DNA from: Linepithema humile | Taxonomy: Eukaryota > Arthropoda > Insecta > Hymenoptera > Formicidae | DNA length: 64,000 bases | Assembly: GCF_040581485.1 (NCBI RefSeq) | Contig: NC_090132.1 | Coordinates: forward strand, 27,477,911-27,541,910 | Reading direction: 5' to 3' | In this document: piece after piece, positions 35,241 through 49,700 of the stretch | Position numbering within the stretch: the stretch's first letter is position 1 | Layout: the number at the start of each line of letters is the position of its first letter | Position numbers and translations under genes: made by a program | The notes under the pieces: generated by a model | The model's database searches: none | Seen by the model: only the letters and a program-made list of their open reading frames with translations | Told to the model about the DNA's origin: nothing

Positions 35241-38200
35241 ATCCTTTTTAACGCTAATTCTGTCCGCTGATCGCTTATGACATTTCGTTCAAGTTGACGC
35301 CACGTAATTAAACTCATATATTTTATATATTTACAGGACATTTATATTTTGATTGCGGGATAATTGAAAATTTAATTATATACCGTGTAAATTTGCATAA
35401 TGTTAAGTAACTCTTATTTTGTTGTTGTACTGGTTCATTTACGAAAGATAGGTAATTTAGAGAAGATAGGGTTTGGTCCCCGTCTTTGTACCCACGCCGT
35501 GATAAGGCGTCCCTCATGATATACGCGCACTCTTTCACTCATTATCGCAGGGAGGGCCTCCTCATTAAGTCTTGTATAATTACTCGTGTCAGCACGCGTG
35601 CTCGCGCACGCGTTATCGCGAACTTGTTTCGTGGGGGCACTCCGCCTTCGTCGTCATTGTCGTCGACGGCCAATTATCGGCATGAATTACCGATTGTCGT
35701 TAATTAAAAGAAGCAGGTGCGACCGGTGCGAGCACGAGCAGCGATCCCGCGCTGTTTGTTCTTGGCTGCAAAAGAAACGAGAGGACGGGAAGGCGAGATA
35801 GGCGTCGCGAAGCGAATGCAAACGCGATTCAAAGGTTGGGCTCTCTCAAAGGCGCGGTAAAAGCGACAACTTGAAGCAAATATTAGTTGAAGATAACTTG
35901 GCTATTTTTTTTTTTTTGTTTTTTTTTTTTCCAGAAATAATGTGTATTTAATATTGAGTATTAATTTCGCGATGAAAGCGTAAATAAAAGCGAATATTTA
36001 ACAATCCTAATATTCATTTAATGAAGTACCGATATTTGAGTTTTGTGCATTAACGATAAACGCCGGGCTTGTGTGTTCATGATTAATCTGAACGCGTGAA
36101 AGTTTGTTTCGCACGCGGGCTGAAACTCCGGCTCTAATTCTTCCTGTAACAGTGACTGCAATATCGCAATAGCAGACAAATGCAAGCTGTTGCATTAATT
36201 ATGCATACGAGACGTAATCGATTTGCAACGGTGTTATGACAATAATTAATTTATATCGCTCTAATACTTTCGCGTTGTCGCATTTCGCGAGATTGTATCA
36301 TAATGCGATTTAACGCTATCGCCGCCTGCCTATTTATAGCTTCGATTCATTAATAAATAAAATCGGGGAATACATATTGGATGGACGAAAGTGTATACCG
36401 TGTATGTGCGACGAACTTTTCCCTTTTTCGTGTTTTCGTTTCGCGGCTCTGATAGTTCTGCAAGCGCGGTTTTCGTTAAAGTTCCGCCGAGATTTTCGCG
36501 CGCTCTTTTATTTTATAGAAAAGAAAACCTTGAGAACAAAACCGCAGATAAACCACGCATACGATAATTTCGCAGTGCGAGAATGACGCATAGCCGTAAT
36601 CGACCTTATTATTCGCTGAACAATGAACAATTGCGTACAAGAGTAGAAATAATCAGCAATGCATCGGCGAAACGCCGACACTCGAGGACAGGCCGTGAGC
36701 TTTTTCATTGGCTTTTGCAAATATCACGTTCTTCTTAACGCTTTCCATTACAATACCCGTCACGTCATCGCGCGGCGAAGAATCGCAAGCATCTGTCTTA
36801 ATTCGCTGACCCGATGCATCCTGTCGAAACTATTCTGTATCAAACAAAGAGAAAAAAATTGGTAAAAATGGAGAGAAAGAGAGAGAGAGAGACGAGAATA
36901 GAATCTTTCTCTTCGCCTCGCTCGCGCTCAAGAGAACCTCGGTGAATAAGCGGCGGAATATTTTCCTAACCCGCTCCCCATAGCGGCACGAGGTATTCAA
37001 ATATTTAAACACGAAAATATACGTGGAAGGTACTTGCATGAATTATGCATAAGGTGTCCACCGTCGCGTCTCTTTCTCTCCCTCTCCTTTCTCTCTCTCT
37101 CTCTCTCTCCTTCTCACGTTCTTAGGCCCTTTCTCTTGTAACCCGTGCTTCCTTCTTCGATACCTCACGAACTTCTGTCAGCATCGTTACCTCGTGAGCA
37201 AGCGCATACTTGAGGGACAGTGCCCTGTTGCACCGTCGCGGAATATGCACTTCGTACGAAACTCCACGTATGCGTAATATTACGACGATTGGGAAATTAA
37301 GAGGGACGAGAGAAATATCGCCGCGGAAAAAAAGTAAATATATTTCTATTTTCGTGCAAAATTTCGTTAGCGCTCTATGCAAGCGAATCGAATATTTCTA
37401 CATTCGATATGCAAACTCGTGTCGAATACGTACTCTTGTCTTTCAAGCGTTGGCTTACATCCTTGCGATGGCAAATTTTCTCTACAAAAAAATTAGAATT
37501 TTTTAAAATTATTTTATACACATTTATTACATCATAATTTTACATGCAATATTAATTATTATTATTAAAATACAACTCGGTAAAGAAGAGAAGCGCGAGG
37601 TAAGAGAAGACACGAAAATCCTTGATCTTGATCATGCGTAAGTATCGTCATGAGAATAAAACAATATCGCAGCGTGTTGTCCGATTATACTTATAAGACT
37701 GCTTATTTTAACATCAATCCGCTGTATAATACCGATATTGTGTTTAGTCACGATCTCTACCGGAAACCAGTTTCCATTTCATCATCGATTCATTGTTCGT
37801 CTGCAGATAATATACGTAATATTCCTAACACATTTGTGCTGTTGCCATTGAGAATATAATAATCGAATGAATCAATTAATCGAATGGAATGGAATAAAAT
37901 CATTTCGCGCGCTTTCAAAATTCTCTGACAGCATGGATTGATTTTTATGTATAATATATAAATGTTTAATAATTTCACGTGACATTTTTATATAATTTTT
38001 AACTTTTAATTTTCGGTTCTAAATAATCACATTTTCTTTTAGTTGTACTATTCATTGCACAATTAGCTAACTATTCAGCTAAATTTCTAATGCACTCATA
38101 CGTTTGCTATAATAAAAATGTTAATTGCGGTCGGCTTGTGTATTATTTAAAAAAAAAAAGAAAGATTTCTTAACCGCGATAATTCCGGTTAAAACGTCAG

Positions 38201-41200
38201 GTTTCTATCTTTCCAGCAACGTAACTAAATCCTGACATTACGTCAAAAACCATGCTCGTTGCATCATAAATTAAATATCGAGCCAGATCCGCAGTGGTGG
38301 CCGCCTTTATTTTTATCCCACCGCGTCCCGCGTGTTTACAAGCGATTATAGAACCGAGCGGCACAATAAATAACGCGCAAAATTGAAGTTATGTCAACGT
38401 TACACTAAATATTACGCGGTATCGCGTATCACGTCATAAAATTAATCACGAGATTTTAGCCGCGAGCTATTTACCGTTTACACTTCACTTGCGAATTGAA
38501 AGTGCAACCACGCCGGAATGCGCGTGCACGCATACCGATGATACAGAGTTATTCAAAAAGAACCTCCATTGAAAATAAAGTTCTTTTTCCAGCAGTTTTT
38601 AATTTACAAATATGTTTACGCCGAGTGCGAGTACGAAAGCACCGTGCAAGTTCCGCCTGTTATACTTGAGTGGGAGAGCGTTTTACCGCGTGTGCAGCAA
38701 AGCGCGGTAACGCACGATGCACCGAGCGTAGTTCCTAAGACTAATGCGAACGTCTAATGCATGTAATAATAGTCAAGGCAGCCTTGGTGATGTAACTTTC
38801 ACAAGGTTTTCCCGCGCTTTGTTGCTTACCGATACGATCCGATCGCCTCCTTTCTCTCTCTCTCTCTCTTTCTCCCTCACCCTCGTTCTCTCAGTCTTCT
38901 CGTTACATTCGACATCCACACTTTCCACTTATCGTGACGAGCTTGTTACACATTTCCCTCTATGTACCAATTAAGAGAAACTCAAGGATTCACATTTCTT
39001 TCGGACGTTCTTGCAAACGATGTGTTGTTTTTTCTTTCTCTCTATCTTTCCTCTTCCCCAGCACTCAATTAATCGCACCCACGCTTCCCTTCATTCATTC
39101 TCTTAACGCTTTCAGCTCGCGTGTGCCTTTTAGGAAACTTGAACGTTCATTCATGCGTGGTCGATATCTCATTCCGAGATTGATGTAAGATTTTCACTCG
39201 ACCCGCGTGAAATCGGAATAAGTATTTCGTACTTTTGAAATAAATATTTTTAGAATTTAATTTTTTATACGTACTTTATTAGGTTATATATAAATAAAAA
39301 TAATGTATATATAATTATACAAATAACTGTTAATTACACGTTCGCAATATTTATACATGTCGATTGTTTTTATTGACTTTTACGGATGTAAGAATTAATA
39401 TCTCGAATCTTTATTTTTAATTTAATCATTGTAAATTTTAAGAAACTTAGTGACATATATATAGTACAGTATTTTTACCGCTTTACTTCGTACAAAAACT
39501 TACTTGTCACACGAAATGTAATGATACTTGAGCGTCTATTTTCTCGCTGCAAGGTAATCAATCGCGAATATCGATTTAATACACCCACGGACACTTCGCT
39601 TGTCACCATCGGTTTAACATTGACTGGAAGATTATTTGTTTCTTTCCTCCCTTTCTTTCTCTTTCCCCTTCCACTCTTTCTCTCTCACTCTCTCTCTCTC
39701 TCTCTCTCTTTTTTGCACATCACATTTGTCTTGGAATGGGTCGTAAGGTTTCCACGTACTTAGGTTGCTTTGTTACTCGGCGATACAACGAGATTGCTTT
39801 TTCTCTTTTACCAAGCTGACCGATTAAATTCGCCCACACTACGACTCCTTCTTCGCGTTCTGTTTTCTTTCCTCATGTGGCAACGCTGACACAGTTCTAT
39901 CCGCCGCAAGTGTCCCTATTGAACGTATCGACACCATCGAACTTGTGTCCCGAAGTTCCCACTAAAACGTGAATTGCAACGTGCAGTTGTTAACAATTGC
40001 TCTTTCTCTTAACACTTTTAGCTTATATCGAAAATTTATTAAAAATTTCCTCAAATTGTTATAATTTTTAAATTCTTATTTTGCATATTGTCTTTTTAAT
40101 AAAATATAAATAAATAATTTTGTGATACTGTGTCATTTAAATAAAAAATTGAGACAAAGGTCGAATACTCCATGATACATTCATGTAAGATTTATATTTT
40201 ATCTATAATGGATAATTTCTCTGATTGATCCTCACATTTGTTATCACAAAAAGTACAAAATTTTCTAGTCAGATAATTTTCCAATTTTTCTCTTTTTTGT
40301 AATTTAAAATTTAAAAGCTCGAGAATTATAATTTAATGTTTTAACTTTTTGTAAACTCTCTACTGTAATAAAATATTATCATATAACGTTAAATTGCACC
40401 CGTCATTTTCCAGCTTAGTTTGGATCGTTAAATTAAGTCATGTATATTTAAGTATCACTAAACAATGTAGTAAAACTCGAAGCAGCGTAAAAATATGCTG
40501 CGGCGATAGGCAAGCATGAAACACGACACACTCGGTATGGTCTTGTACGCTCTCAGTATTTGCACAAGAGAAAGTCGTTTCTCGATTTAAGAAGCGTCTT
40601 GGAAACTTTTATTAGAACCTTGCCGAGTCAAACTATAAGCAATACATAACGACAAAATTCATTTGTAAAACGGAATCATTGTAGACTTTTCTCGTCCTTT
40701 TACAAAGCCTCCGGCAACTTTGCAAATCGCGCTGAGAATTGGCATATCCTGTTATGAACGACCGTAGCTTTCAAACTCGCATGTTCAAGGAACTCGCCCG
40801 AAGGCATATTCGTACCATCGCTCCCGAAATATCTAACGTTAAATGTCAAGGCTCTTTAACATATTGATTATAATTCCATCCGAGCGATCACGATTTAATT
40901 AGGTAACAAAGTTTGACGAAAAAATGAATATGTACGCTCTTACCGCATAATCGCGTGCAAGGAGGAAGGCGAAGGGCTTGTTTTTTAATAATTTGCATTT
41001 TAGAAATTCAATTTGAAGAGATTAGGCGCTGTAGAAACACACTACTTACGCGAAAGGTTAAAGTTTTTAATCCAATATTTATTGGAGCGATTAAAACCAG
41101 ATTCTGTCATGAATCTGTACTACACCCTTTTACAACACAATTTGACAACTTGTGACATCAATTTATAATGGAGATATTCATAGTCCTTAGAGACACGTTC

Positions 41201-44200
41201 GGAAAATTGACAGAAACGGGGCGACCTGATTTCGCGTCGGCTATAAATACATTCAGATTGGCGCTAAAATCGTCTTCATCGTGTTACATCTAAAGTCACG
41301 AGGCAGCAACCGTATGACGTTTTCGACGCAAGCACGAGGATAGGGACGCAGATTTGGATTTTGCAAATTGCGGTCGCTTAACTCGGCCGGCAATCGCATA
41401 TATATTGATTTAATCGCGAATAAGCAGCTGTAAGAGGACAGAAATTCGAAATGTTTGAGAAAAACCTGTTTGCCACTTGCCACAGCTTGTCGAGTGTGTA
41501 CATACGTATCGGCGTAATGAGCGGTCGATTTTCACGAAAAATCTGTCAGCAGGGCAAAATACATCGCTGACGTATTGGATAATTATTGTCGTGCGGTGTT
41601 TTTTTCTTTTTTTTGCGCACTTAACTTTATTGATTAACTCCGATAATTAACCGCGACATATTTATGGCCGGCCGGGAATTTCAAATGATTTTCTTTTTCG
41701 TAACGTCCCAGCGCGGCACGGCGCATGAAGGGAAAGGCGCAAGTTATTAGAATTTTCACGGAGAACGGTGCGCTGTAACGCGCCTCAGGTGAAAGAAAAC
41801 TTCCGCACGTTCTATTTACGCCGGCAAACGTAAACAACTTGCACGTAAGTGCAGCGTGGTTGCGCGTATCGCATTGCGGATGTAAGTGCCGTGATCGTTC
41901 TCGTTCGGTAATCGCTTTTATTTTTAGCTCGATTATACAGTGCTCCAAAATCATATAGTTATGACTTTTTTTTTTATATCAAACTAGAATTAATTTTCGA
42001 GCAAAAATTTATTTATTATTATTTTTTGCGACTATCCAATTTCTGCGAAACATCTCGGAGATTCAGCTAATATTAAAATTGCAATGAAATAAGCTGCATT
42101 AATATTTAAATTAATTGACAATTATTAACAAATTAATATTGAAATCGTCAAATCCACATATTAATCGTAATGCTATTCATTTGATCATCATCTTTTACTA
42201 ACATCTTCTTGCAAAGTTGTATACTTTACTTTATCACTCAATACTTTTGAGATTATAAATAATGATATCTGTGTCAGAACACTGTTTTACTTTTCATATT
42301 GCTTCAACGCGATCCGCACTATTCGTGGAACATTTCCGAAAACGCACTGTTTCCAATTTGAAGGCAATTCGTAAAGCAGATTGAACGAAACTGATTTTAA
42401 TACTTTCAAAATGACAAGATCGGAATATTATTCTAGAGTGATGAAGTCGGAATTAAGTTCCTAGCAATGAGTGAAAGGGAAGATTACCATCTACGTCGAA
42501 AGTTTGGTCTTGGGAATGAACTTCGAATTAGGTTCCAGGGAAGGGGACAGCTAGACGTTTGAGGGACGGTTGTACTTAAGCATAAGAGAAGCTTTTGTCG
42601 GCGCACAGACAAAAGCTGGCCGCCCTTATATCGCCCTTTACTCGTCCCAACACCCCCCGTGCTTCATGGTCAAGTTGCGTCTCTAATAGTATTCTCGTTC
42701 TTCCGTCTCCGCTCACCACCTGAGGTCTTTACCCCTTTAAGACAAACTCCCTTAAAGGTCTCCTCGCGTGAAGAGTATGTAAACCATACACGAGTGTAAT
42801 CTTGTCCCTTTGTCCTTATTGCAACGTAAAAGGGGGTTTACACGCGTATTACGTCTCGTATAACTGTTCATTACAATACCGCGTAACGTAATAAAATTAT
42901 TTGAAGCATAACCGCGGTAATTTTTTATCTCGATCGAAATGTTTTTTTTTTCTTCTTCTTATCTCAGAAATAACATCGTCGTAATGAAATGATGGCGGGA
43001 CGGCTAGTGACTATTGGACACAATTTACAACGGTTAATTAATCCCGGTCTTCAGCGCAGCGAGTAAAACAGGAGGTAGGATGTACTTCTGACGTAGACGT
43101 TATTAAACCCGGGAAGCAATATAAAGTACCTAGTGAAATAATAACGACGATAATGACTACACGGTGACATCACGAGCGCCACAATCGACCTCCATTTTGC
43201 TATCGAGAAATCTTGACTGTAATTGAGGGAAGTGTAATTGAGTGCCAGCTTTATCGGGAAATAAAATTCAACGAGTTTTATCGAAAGAACAACGTCAAAA
43301 GACGAAAGAAAAGCGTAAAAACCGTTCTTGTCATTCAGGGACTCTATCGTTCGGTCTTGCGGTTTAGAAAACAGCACTCCGCTTTCTCGGTGTATCGTTT
43401 CTCCGAAAGTTTTATGTCTTAAAACAATAAGAACAACGATATTATAATGTCATTCTTAAAATACATGTTATGGAAAAATTCAATTCTTCTGACAAGTGTA
43501 GTCATCATTTATAGAAAATAGTTTTATGTCTTATCAATCGTTTTATATATTTGATTCTGTATTGTTTAAATCAAGTAAAATGTACGAAATGCACTTAGTA
43601 ACGTTTACGTAGCAATATTATCGGCTACAAATATAATACAAAAATAATAATTGTAGTTATAACTAAGCATTATTTCCTTTTAGTAAAAAGAATAGAAGCC
43701 AGTGATCCAACAATAACATCAGCCGATGTAACAATTGTTGATATAGATAATAAAGTAAAGTAGAAGGGAAACATGTGTGAAGGAAAATTAAAGAAAACAA
43801 ATGTAATAAAAAACAGGACGGAGAAGTGTTACATTTTATTAAATCGATGTCGCATGACTTTATTTTTACGCACACCAATTTCTACGTTTTTAACTTAATT
43901 CTTTTAATACAATTTCTTGCTAATCGAGAAGTGCAGTCAATATATGATTTTTATCTCAAATAGTACTGTTTATAATAAAAAAAATTTTATTTAAAATTTC
44001 TTGCTAGTTTTAAGCAACTTTTTTCACGAATAATATAACTTTTAAATGACTTTTTGTGAAAAACTCTTTGATACCTTCATCGATGTTTCGCCTCGCTCTT
44101 CAGATAATACGATGAACAAGTAGAAGCGTTTGAAGTAAACATAGAAAAGCGTTTCGTGCACCTGCACGCGATGCAAGGACCAACTTCGCAATTTCTACGG

Positions 44201-45300
44201 TGTCCTAGTTTCCTTCGAGCAAGGCGTCGCTATCGCGCAAGTACGGCGCACGATCGTGGTACTTTTGGCTCGGCTGAAAGTTGCTGGAAAATTCATCAAC
44301 CTCGTTTGCGGATTTTTCATCGAGCAGTCCCATTTTTCAATGAGCATCCAGTGCGTGCATAACCTTCGAATAAATAAACAATCGCGCCAGTATGCATGCT
44401 ACTCGCCATTAAAGTGGTTTCGCGTTTCCTCTGTTTCGCCTTTCTCTTATTTTGTAATGCCCGATAATGAACTGAATAATTGAATATTAAAATGTTCTGA
44501 AAATAGAGTCAATATTTTTCTCTGTAATATTACATTTATACATATTGTCTTACTTTCATTCTTTTTTATTAACATTGATTTATATTATTATTTAAATAAG
44601 CCAAATACAGAAATATTTTTTATGTGCATAGAAACGTATACATTAATAAAAAATTACATTAAAATTAATAAAAATTGTTTGAGATGTAAATACAGTTCGA
44701 TCAATAGCCATTATCTATCACTAAAATCTACTAAGTGCGCCTAGTTAAATATTTTATTAAGCATTGCAAATATAGGTGCTCGCACATTTACGAGCTCATG
44801 TCACGGCAACGTCAGACATTTACATTTACGATTAATGCTTATTTAATTACTACATTGCTAGAATAACAGGGTAGATTCGACGAATATTTAATAACGGATA
44901 TCTACTAACATATATAATTTTCAGTTTAAAGTCGTTCTGTTAAATATGTATTAAAAGAGAAATTATAGCATTGAGAGGTCTTGAAAATTGATTTATACCC
45001 CTAAAGTGCATATCGGAAGACAAAAATAATCGTGTGATCGAAAAAAATTGATCGATAAAAAACTGCCTTGACTCTCTTAGAAACTGATGAATATCGGAGA
45101 AAATTAGTACTTTAGTCTACGCTTCTGGAATATGAATAACCACATACGTCTGAAATGGCGTTAAATACTTAAAATAACTAATTCCAAAGCGATTGAAGAA
45201 ACACTCGTTAAAACACGAGGGCCGATTGGCAATGTGCTAACCATGCCTCAACGAGCTGTAAGTAAGTCTGTCGCAACTGTAAAACCTTCGTCTCGGTTCT
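35241..45300. other. Intron-like DNA with several CT/GA tracts
   Basis: AT-rich with modest CpG patches. GA run at about 36871-36892; CT runs at 37091-37109, 38853-38869 and about 39689-39709. Pyrimidine tracts create strong-looking acceptors ending at 37124, 38894 and 39061, but each lacks a convincing donor or coding sequence. A TATA-less GC-richer patch lies at about 41.6-41.9 kb. No gene is supported. Confidence 0.45.
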
Positions 45301-45309
45301 TCATCTAAA

Positions 45310-45560
45310 GATGTGACCTCGCCGAAACAAAAGTTACCTTTCGCTGTTCGCGCGCGGAAGAGGGAGGGGCGGGGGGGGAGGGGGGGGCAAGGGGCAACGC
45401 GCTTGCGAAGAGGCCCCTGGGGCTTTCCTTTAGGAACCGAACATCAAAACCAGTCGAACCGGTTCCACTCAAAAAGCACCCGGTTGCCGAACCGCTTCGC
45501 GACGGAGTAAAGCCCGGGATGGGGTTGAGAGCGGGGAAGGTTCATGGGAAACGCGGTTAA
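45310..45560 (+). promoter_or_regulatory. GC-rich block with strong G-quadruplex motif
   Basis: At 45362-45394 the plus strand reads as successive G runs of 3, 4, 8, 8 and 4, separated by A, C, A and CAA, an exceptionally dense quadruplex motif. The surrounding block is GC-rich, and an arthropod initiator-like TCAGTT lies at 45677-45682. It may be a regulatory island; direction and target are unknown. Confidence 0.4.
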
Positions 45561-45699
45561 CTATCTTCGCTCCGCGTCCGTCGTGCTCATTTGAGAATTG
45601 TCAGAACGATTAATTCCGTCTCACCTTCGGGCTGTGCTGACCGACAAAGTGCTTCGCTCCGTGATCGTGAGTAGGGTCAGTTACGTTTGCATATAAGCG

Positions 45700-46640
45700 A
45701 GACGGCATTGCTCGACGGTGCGAATGTACGTTTAATGCATCGTGAGATCGAAATAAATTGGAATAAATGAAAATATAATACCCGAGCATTTTTATATTTA
45801 AAACGCCGCTATTAAAAGGACTTAAGCGATAGCTATAATTAGTGTTGCTTATAGCAATACCTTATCGATTTTACGGCTGCTCGCGTCTTCATTAAGAAGA
45901 AGACGTTATATCGGCGATTCTTTCGCTTATACATACGCGAGATGCGCGTTGACGCGCCACGAGATGAGCCTTCATTACGGAGTAATCGCGCGCACCGCGA
46001 TCGTCAAGCTTTGTCATCGCCGAATCGAGAGATCGGCGATAGAAAGAAACGGTCACAGGCCTGTTCACCTGTGCTTTATAAATCCTAGTGCCTTTCAAAC
46101 GGGTTGTGACATTGGTCGGCTGGCCTTTCCTAAATACCAAACCGCCAAGCATGTCACGTCGCATACTTAACTAGCCAGTCGATGTATAAGTACACCTTCC
46201 GTTTACCGATCGATCGAGCGACTCGTCGGCGATCGGTTACACGATCTCCTCGACACTGTGTTGACATGATGATTCTGTTACAACTCGAAATGTCGCGTAC
46301 CATCTGAGAACTTAATTCGTTTAATGCAAATATATCCATAAATTAAAGATTCATGCAAATTACAAAACTGGTATAGAAAACCAGGATGTCATTATTTAAT
46401 TACTAAAGTTTCTTTTATTATTTTTAGTGCTTTTTATTTATTTTTATCATGTTTTTCTTTGTAAACTATAACTGTCTCAATGCCGATATTTTTATATGCT
46501 CATTAATTATTCTGATAGTTTTACTATGTTATTTTGTATTTATTTTTTATATTATTCTTTGCGTTCCTCTTTCTTTCTGCCTTTTTTTACATTTTTCTTT
46601 TTTATTTATAAAAAAATTAATTTTATAAACATACCTAGTC
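45700..46640. other. Non-coding stretch
   Basis: CpG-containing until about 46.3 kb, then very T-rich. No gene supported. Confidence 0.45.
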
Positions 46641-46664
46641 ATCATTATTCTTCTTTGCTGACAG

Positions 46665-46764
46665 AGCTTCTAATGCTCGTCGCCGAGCAAACAAACACTG
46701 CGTATTCGTGACAAATATCTGCGGCAGTCCGAAGTGCGCTGCAAAGTCGCGTAACGCAAGACAG
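46665..46764 (+). CDS. Candidate internal exon (second exon of the putative gene)
   Basis: A pyrimidine-rich acceptor (CATTATTCTTCTTTGCTGACAG) ends at 46664 and a donor ACAG|GTAATT follows 100 nt later. The enclosed sequence is visibly GC-richer than both flanks. Only one frame is open throughout, and it is the one demanded by the phase-2 end of the exon at 10437: AG+A gives Arg, then 33 codons, ending phase 0. The residues are basic with three Cys (NKHCVF, NICGSPKC). The encoded stretch resembles no domain I know. The donor lacks G at +5. No coding-conservation test was possible, and a chance exon-like stretch in 54 kb of intron is quite possible. Confidence 0.3.
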
Positions 46765-46769
46765 GTAAT

Positions 46770-49700
46770 TAATACCAGTCATTTCAATCGATGTGAAAGG
46801 TATAAGGGCAGGTGCTTTACGTGTAAGTTCTCACGATATCAAGGTATTATTCGAGTCGATTGATATTTTTTCTCTAATAACGCAATCACATTACCATTAT
46901 AAACATACTTGTAATTAATAAAAAAAATTGGACTTGCTATAAAATTAAATCAACTCTAACATTGTCAGAGAAAAATACGATTCTAAAAACGATGTTATTG
47001 ATATAAAGAAATAATTGTAAAATTGTATGCATTTTTGCAAAATACTCGATGATATCATCTTTCGATTTAACCTTTTAAATCTATGTTTAAAAAGAGGCAA
47101 ACAATTTTGTTTGAACTTTTTTTAAGAAATACGCGAAGTGAAAAAGTATTATTTACTTTCCTGAAATAATCAGCGAGAAGAGATATCGAAAGAAATATTG
47201 TAGTCGATCGTTCACCCTTTCTCTCGGCGCGTAAACATATTGCAGTTTTGATACGAATCGCGAGTAAGCGGCAGTGAGCGATTTAATTCGTAATTGAAGA
47301 GTAGGGGGAGAGAAGGAAAGAGAGCGGAGAGTCTGGGGCACGTTCGATTTGTTGCAATTCATGTCCTTGCACCGTGGCTCATTCATTGGCTGCGAAACCT
47401 GCAGCGCGTGTGACACTGCAATCCGTGTCTCCGCGATGAAGTTAATCCTATAAATACGCTCACACGTTTCCTACAAAAAAACGCACATGATATTCTGTAA
47501 TACGATTAACATTTTTACCAGTAAATCAGCAATCTATTTTCCTGGGGATTTTTCCACAAATGTTTACACAACCGAATAATCGTTAACCAATAATTAACTT
47601 TTGCAATTTATCGCCTGGCCGTTAATCACGTATGACTTTGATTTATTTGGAGCCAATTTCTATAAATTTTAATACACATTTTGTGTTATTTTCTTTAGAA
47701 AGAATTATAGTAACAGTTATCTTTCATATAATAAATGGCTTAGCGAGTTCTCTTTAATTTTCCAAAATCTTGTGTGTGTTCAGCGTTTTTGAAAAATATT
47801 AGAATAATAAATGTATTTCACAAAAATGGCAAACGAATGTTCTCACGTCTGACTCATTTCTATTATCGATAATGAAACGTTCGACGTTCTCTAATTTCGT
47901 CATCCTTTTTCATATCGCTCGAGAAAAGAATTTTTTCGAGAAAAGATACTTGATCACTCAAGGATCCGGAAATCCAGAAATACCCGACTGTATATAATAA
48001 TTTGCAATTACTCGCTGCGTCGTTTGCGAGCGACTTTAAAAAACATTTGTTTATAGATGTGGCATTTCAACATCGCTTTAAAAACCAGTAACCTCATTTT
48101 CTCGTAAAATTGGGCAACGCATCGCGCGAACTTTGGCGTTGAGCCCAGACGCAGTCTTGCACAATTTACCATCGCGTAAATTCAAGGTCTCTCGACACAT
48201 CCTTCCGTCTGCCCGTATTGCTCTTGCGTTAATTACAAATTGCTCAAGGTTACTTTCGCAAAGCTATGCATGTGCGATTAGGATGACCAATTTAACGCAC
48301 AATTTAACAAGCGTGTCTCTGCCATTAAAAATTAAAATCTTCATATTAATATTAAAATGATCTGAAAACCATGAAAATTAATATTGTTCATATAATGTGT
48401 ATAAAATTTGTATCATGTATTGTTTTATATAATTATTATAACTTAATTTTTTCCGCGATATTAAAATCGTCACTATTGCCTTGGCATTTAAATGGATTAA
48501 GCAATTTTTTTCTCTAAAAAAATTATTCTTACATAATAAAGGAAAAGGCAAGGTTTTATTTGCCAAATTTCTTAATTTACATTACATAACACTCATTTAA
48601 CTTGCATTAATAATCACGAAAGATCTCATATACGAAACACACGTCTAATCTATTACACACGCTAGTCGAAAGTTACGACACCGGGGCTGCCGCGCCGATT
48701 GCGCCGATTGTTGCGCGCTTTTTTTATCGGACGTAAAAATGATTTTGTTGGCGAGGAGAAGAAAACGAAACACAGTCAGCTGAATGCGAATGTACAGCCG
48801 GCTGCATTTTTCACGCGAAGGAACGTTTTCGCGACGCATGAGGCTTTTTACGGAGGTGTAGCGATGGTTTTGCAAGCGCGCGGAGACTCGCCGACTTACT
48901 TGGCGTCACCAAGATAATGTAGGCACGCTCTCTCACACGCCGGCGTATCGCGTTGAGTAACGTCAAATCGTGTTAACGACACAAGGACACGCGTACGTCT
49001 CGACGGCTGTACGCTGCGAGAATCACGGACTTTCCATTAAACGAGCACGCACCCGTTCCTCGCGTAAGCGTGCTTTTCCGATCAATCGACGGGATAGGTG
49101 TTCTAGGATTTGCTTGGGATTCGCATAATCGTCAAACGATTGCGCACTACGATTGTCACAATTTTTATCAGATAGTATGTTCGCGATTTATTTAGTGCAC
49201 TGAAAAATTGTTTTATTTCAAAACTGTCTGAAGTTCTATAGCAATTATAAATTTTTTTTATTTAAAAACGTATTATATTCCTGACAGAATTATTGCGTAT
49301 TTGATCCTAAAATTGAGCGCTTTCGAAAAGAGAAAAAAAAATATTTAGTTACAGCGTGATTTGCGCACCGTACATTTCGCGTTATCGCGCAAAAATTCTA
49401 ATAATAATCGCAAACAAGACAATTAAATTGCTTGTATTGAAGCTACGACGGTTTAATGTGACGGCGCGACGTCGTAAGACTTGCACCGCACGTGCACAAA
49501 TTTAATCGCGGGAGTCTTCAGCCTGCGAGGAAAAAAAACGCATAATAGCTGGCAGTTAGAATGTACGTACATATGTATATTCGCGTTAACGACGCAAGGA
49601 CGAGCATAACGTCTCACACGTTTCTAAATCATCAGTTTTCAATCACGCGCGCGTGGCGGGATAAAAACGACACGTATTATTCTCGAATTCCAAAACTCAC

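Noticed and set aside
37125..37191. Acceptor after a CT microsatellite with GTGAGC downstream
   Set aside because: The microsatellite mimics a polypyrimidine tract and there is no coding or compositional change at the boundaries.
39062..39188. Strong acceptor (CT tract ending CCCCAG) with an in-phase terminal frame and AATAAA at 39239
   Set aside because: The acceptor strength comes from a long CT-biased stretch, the 41 encoded residues resemble nothing, and one-in-three phase agreement plus a common hexamer is weak. It remains an alternative to the favoured model.
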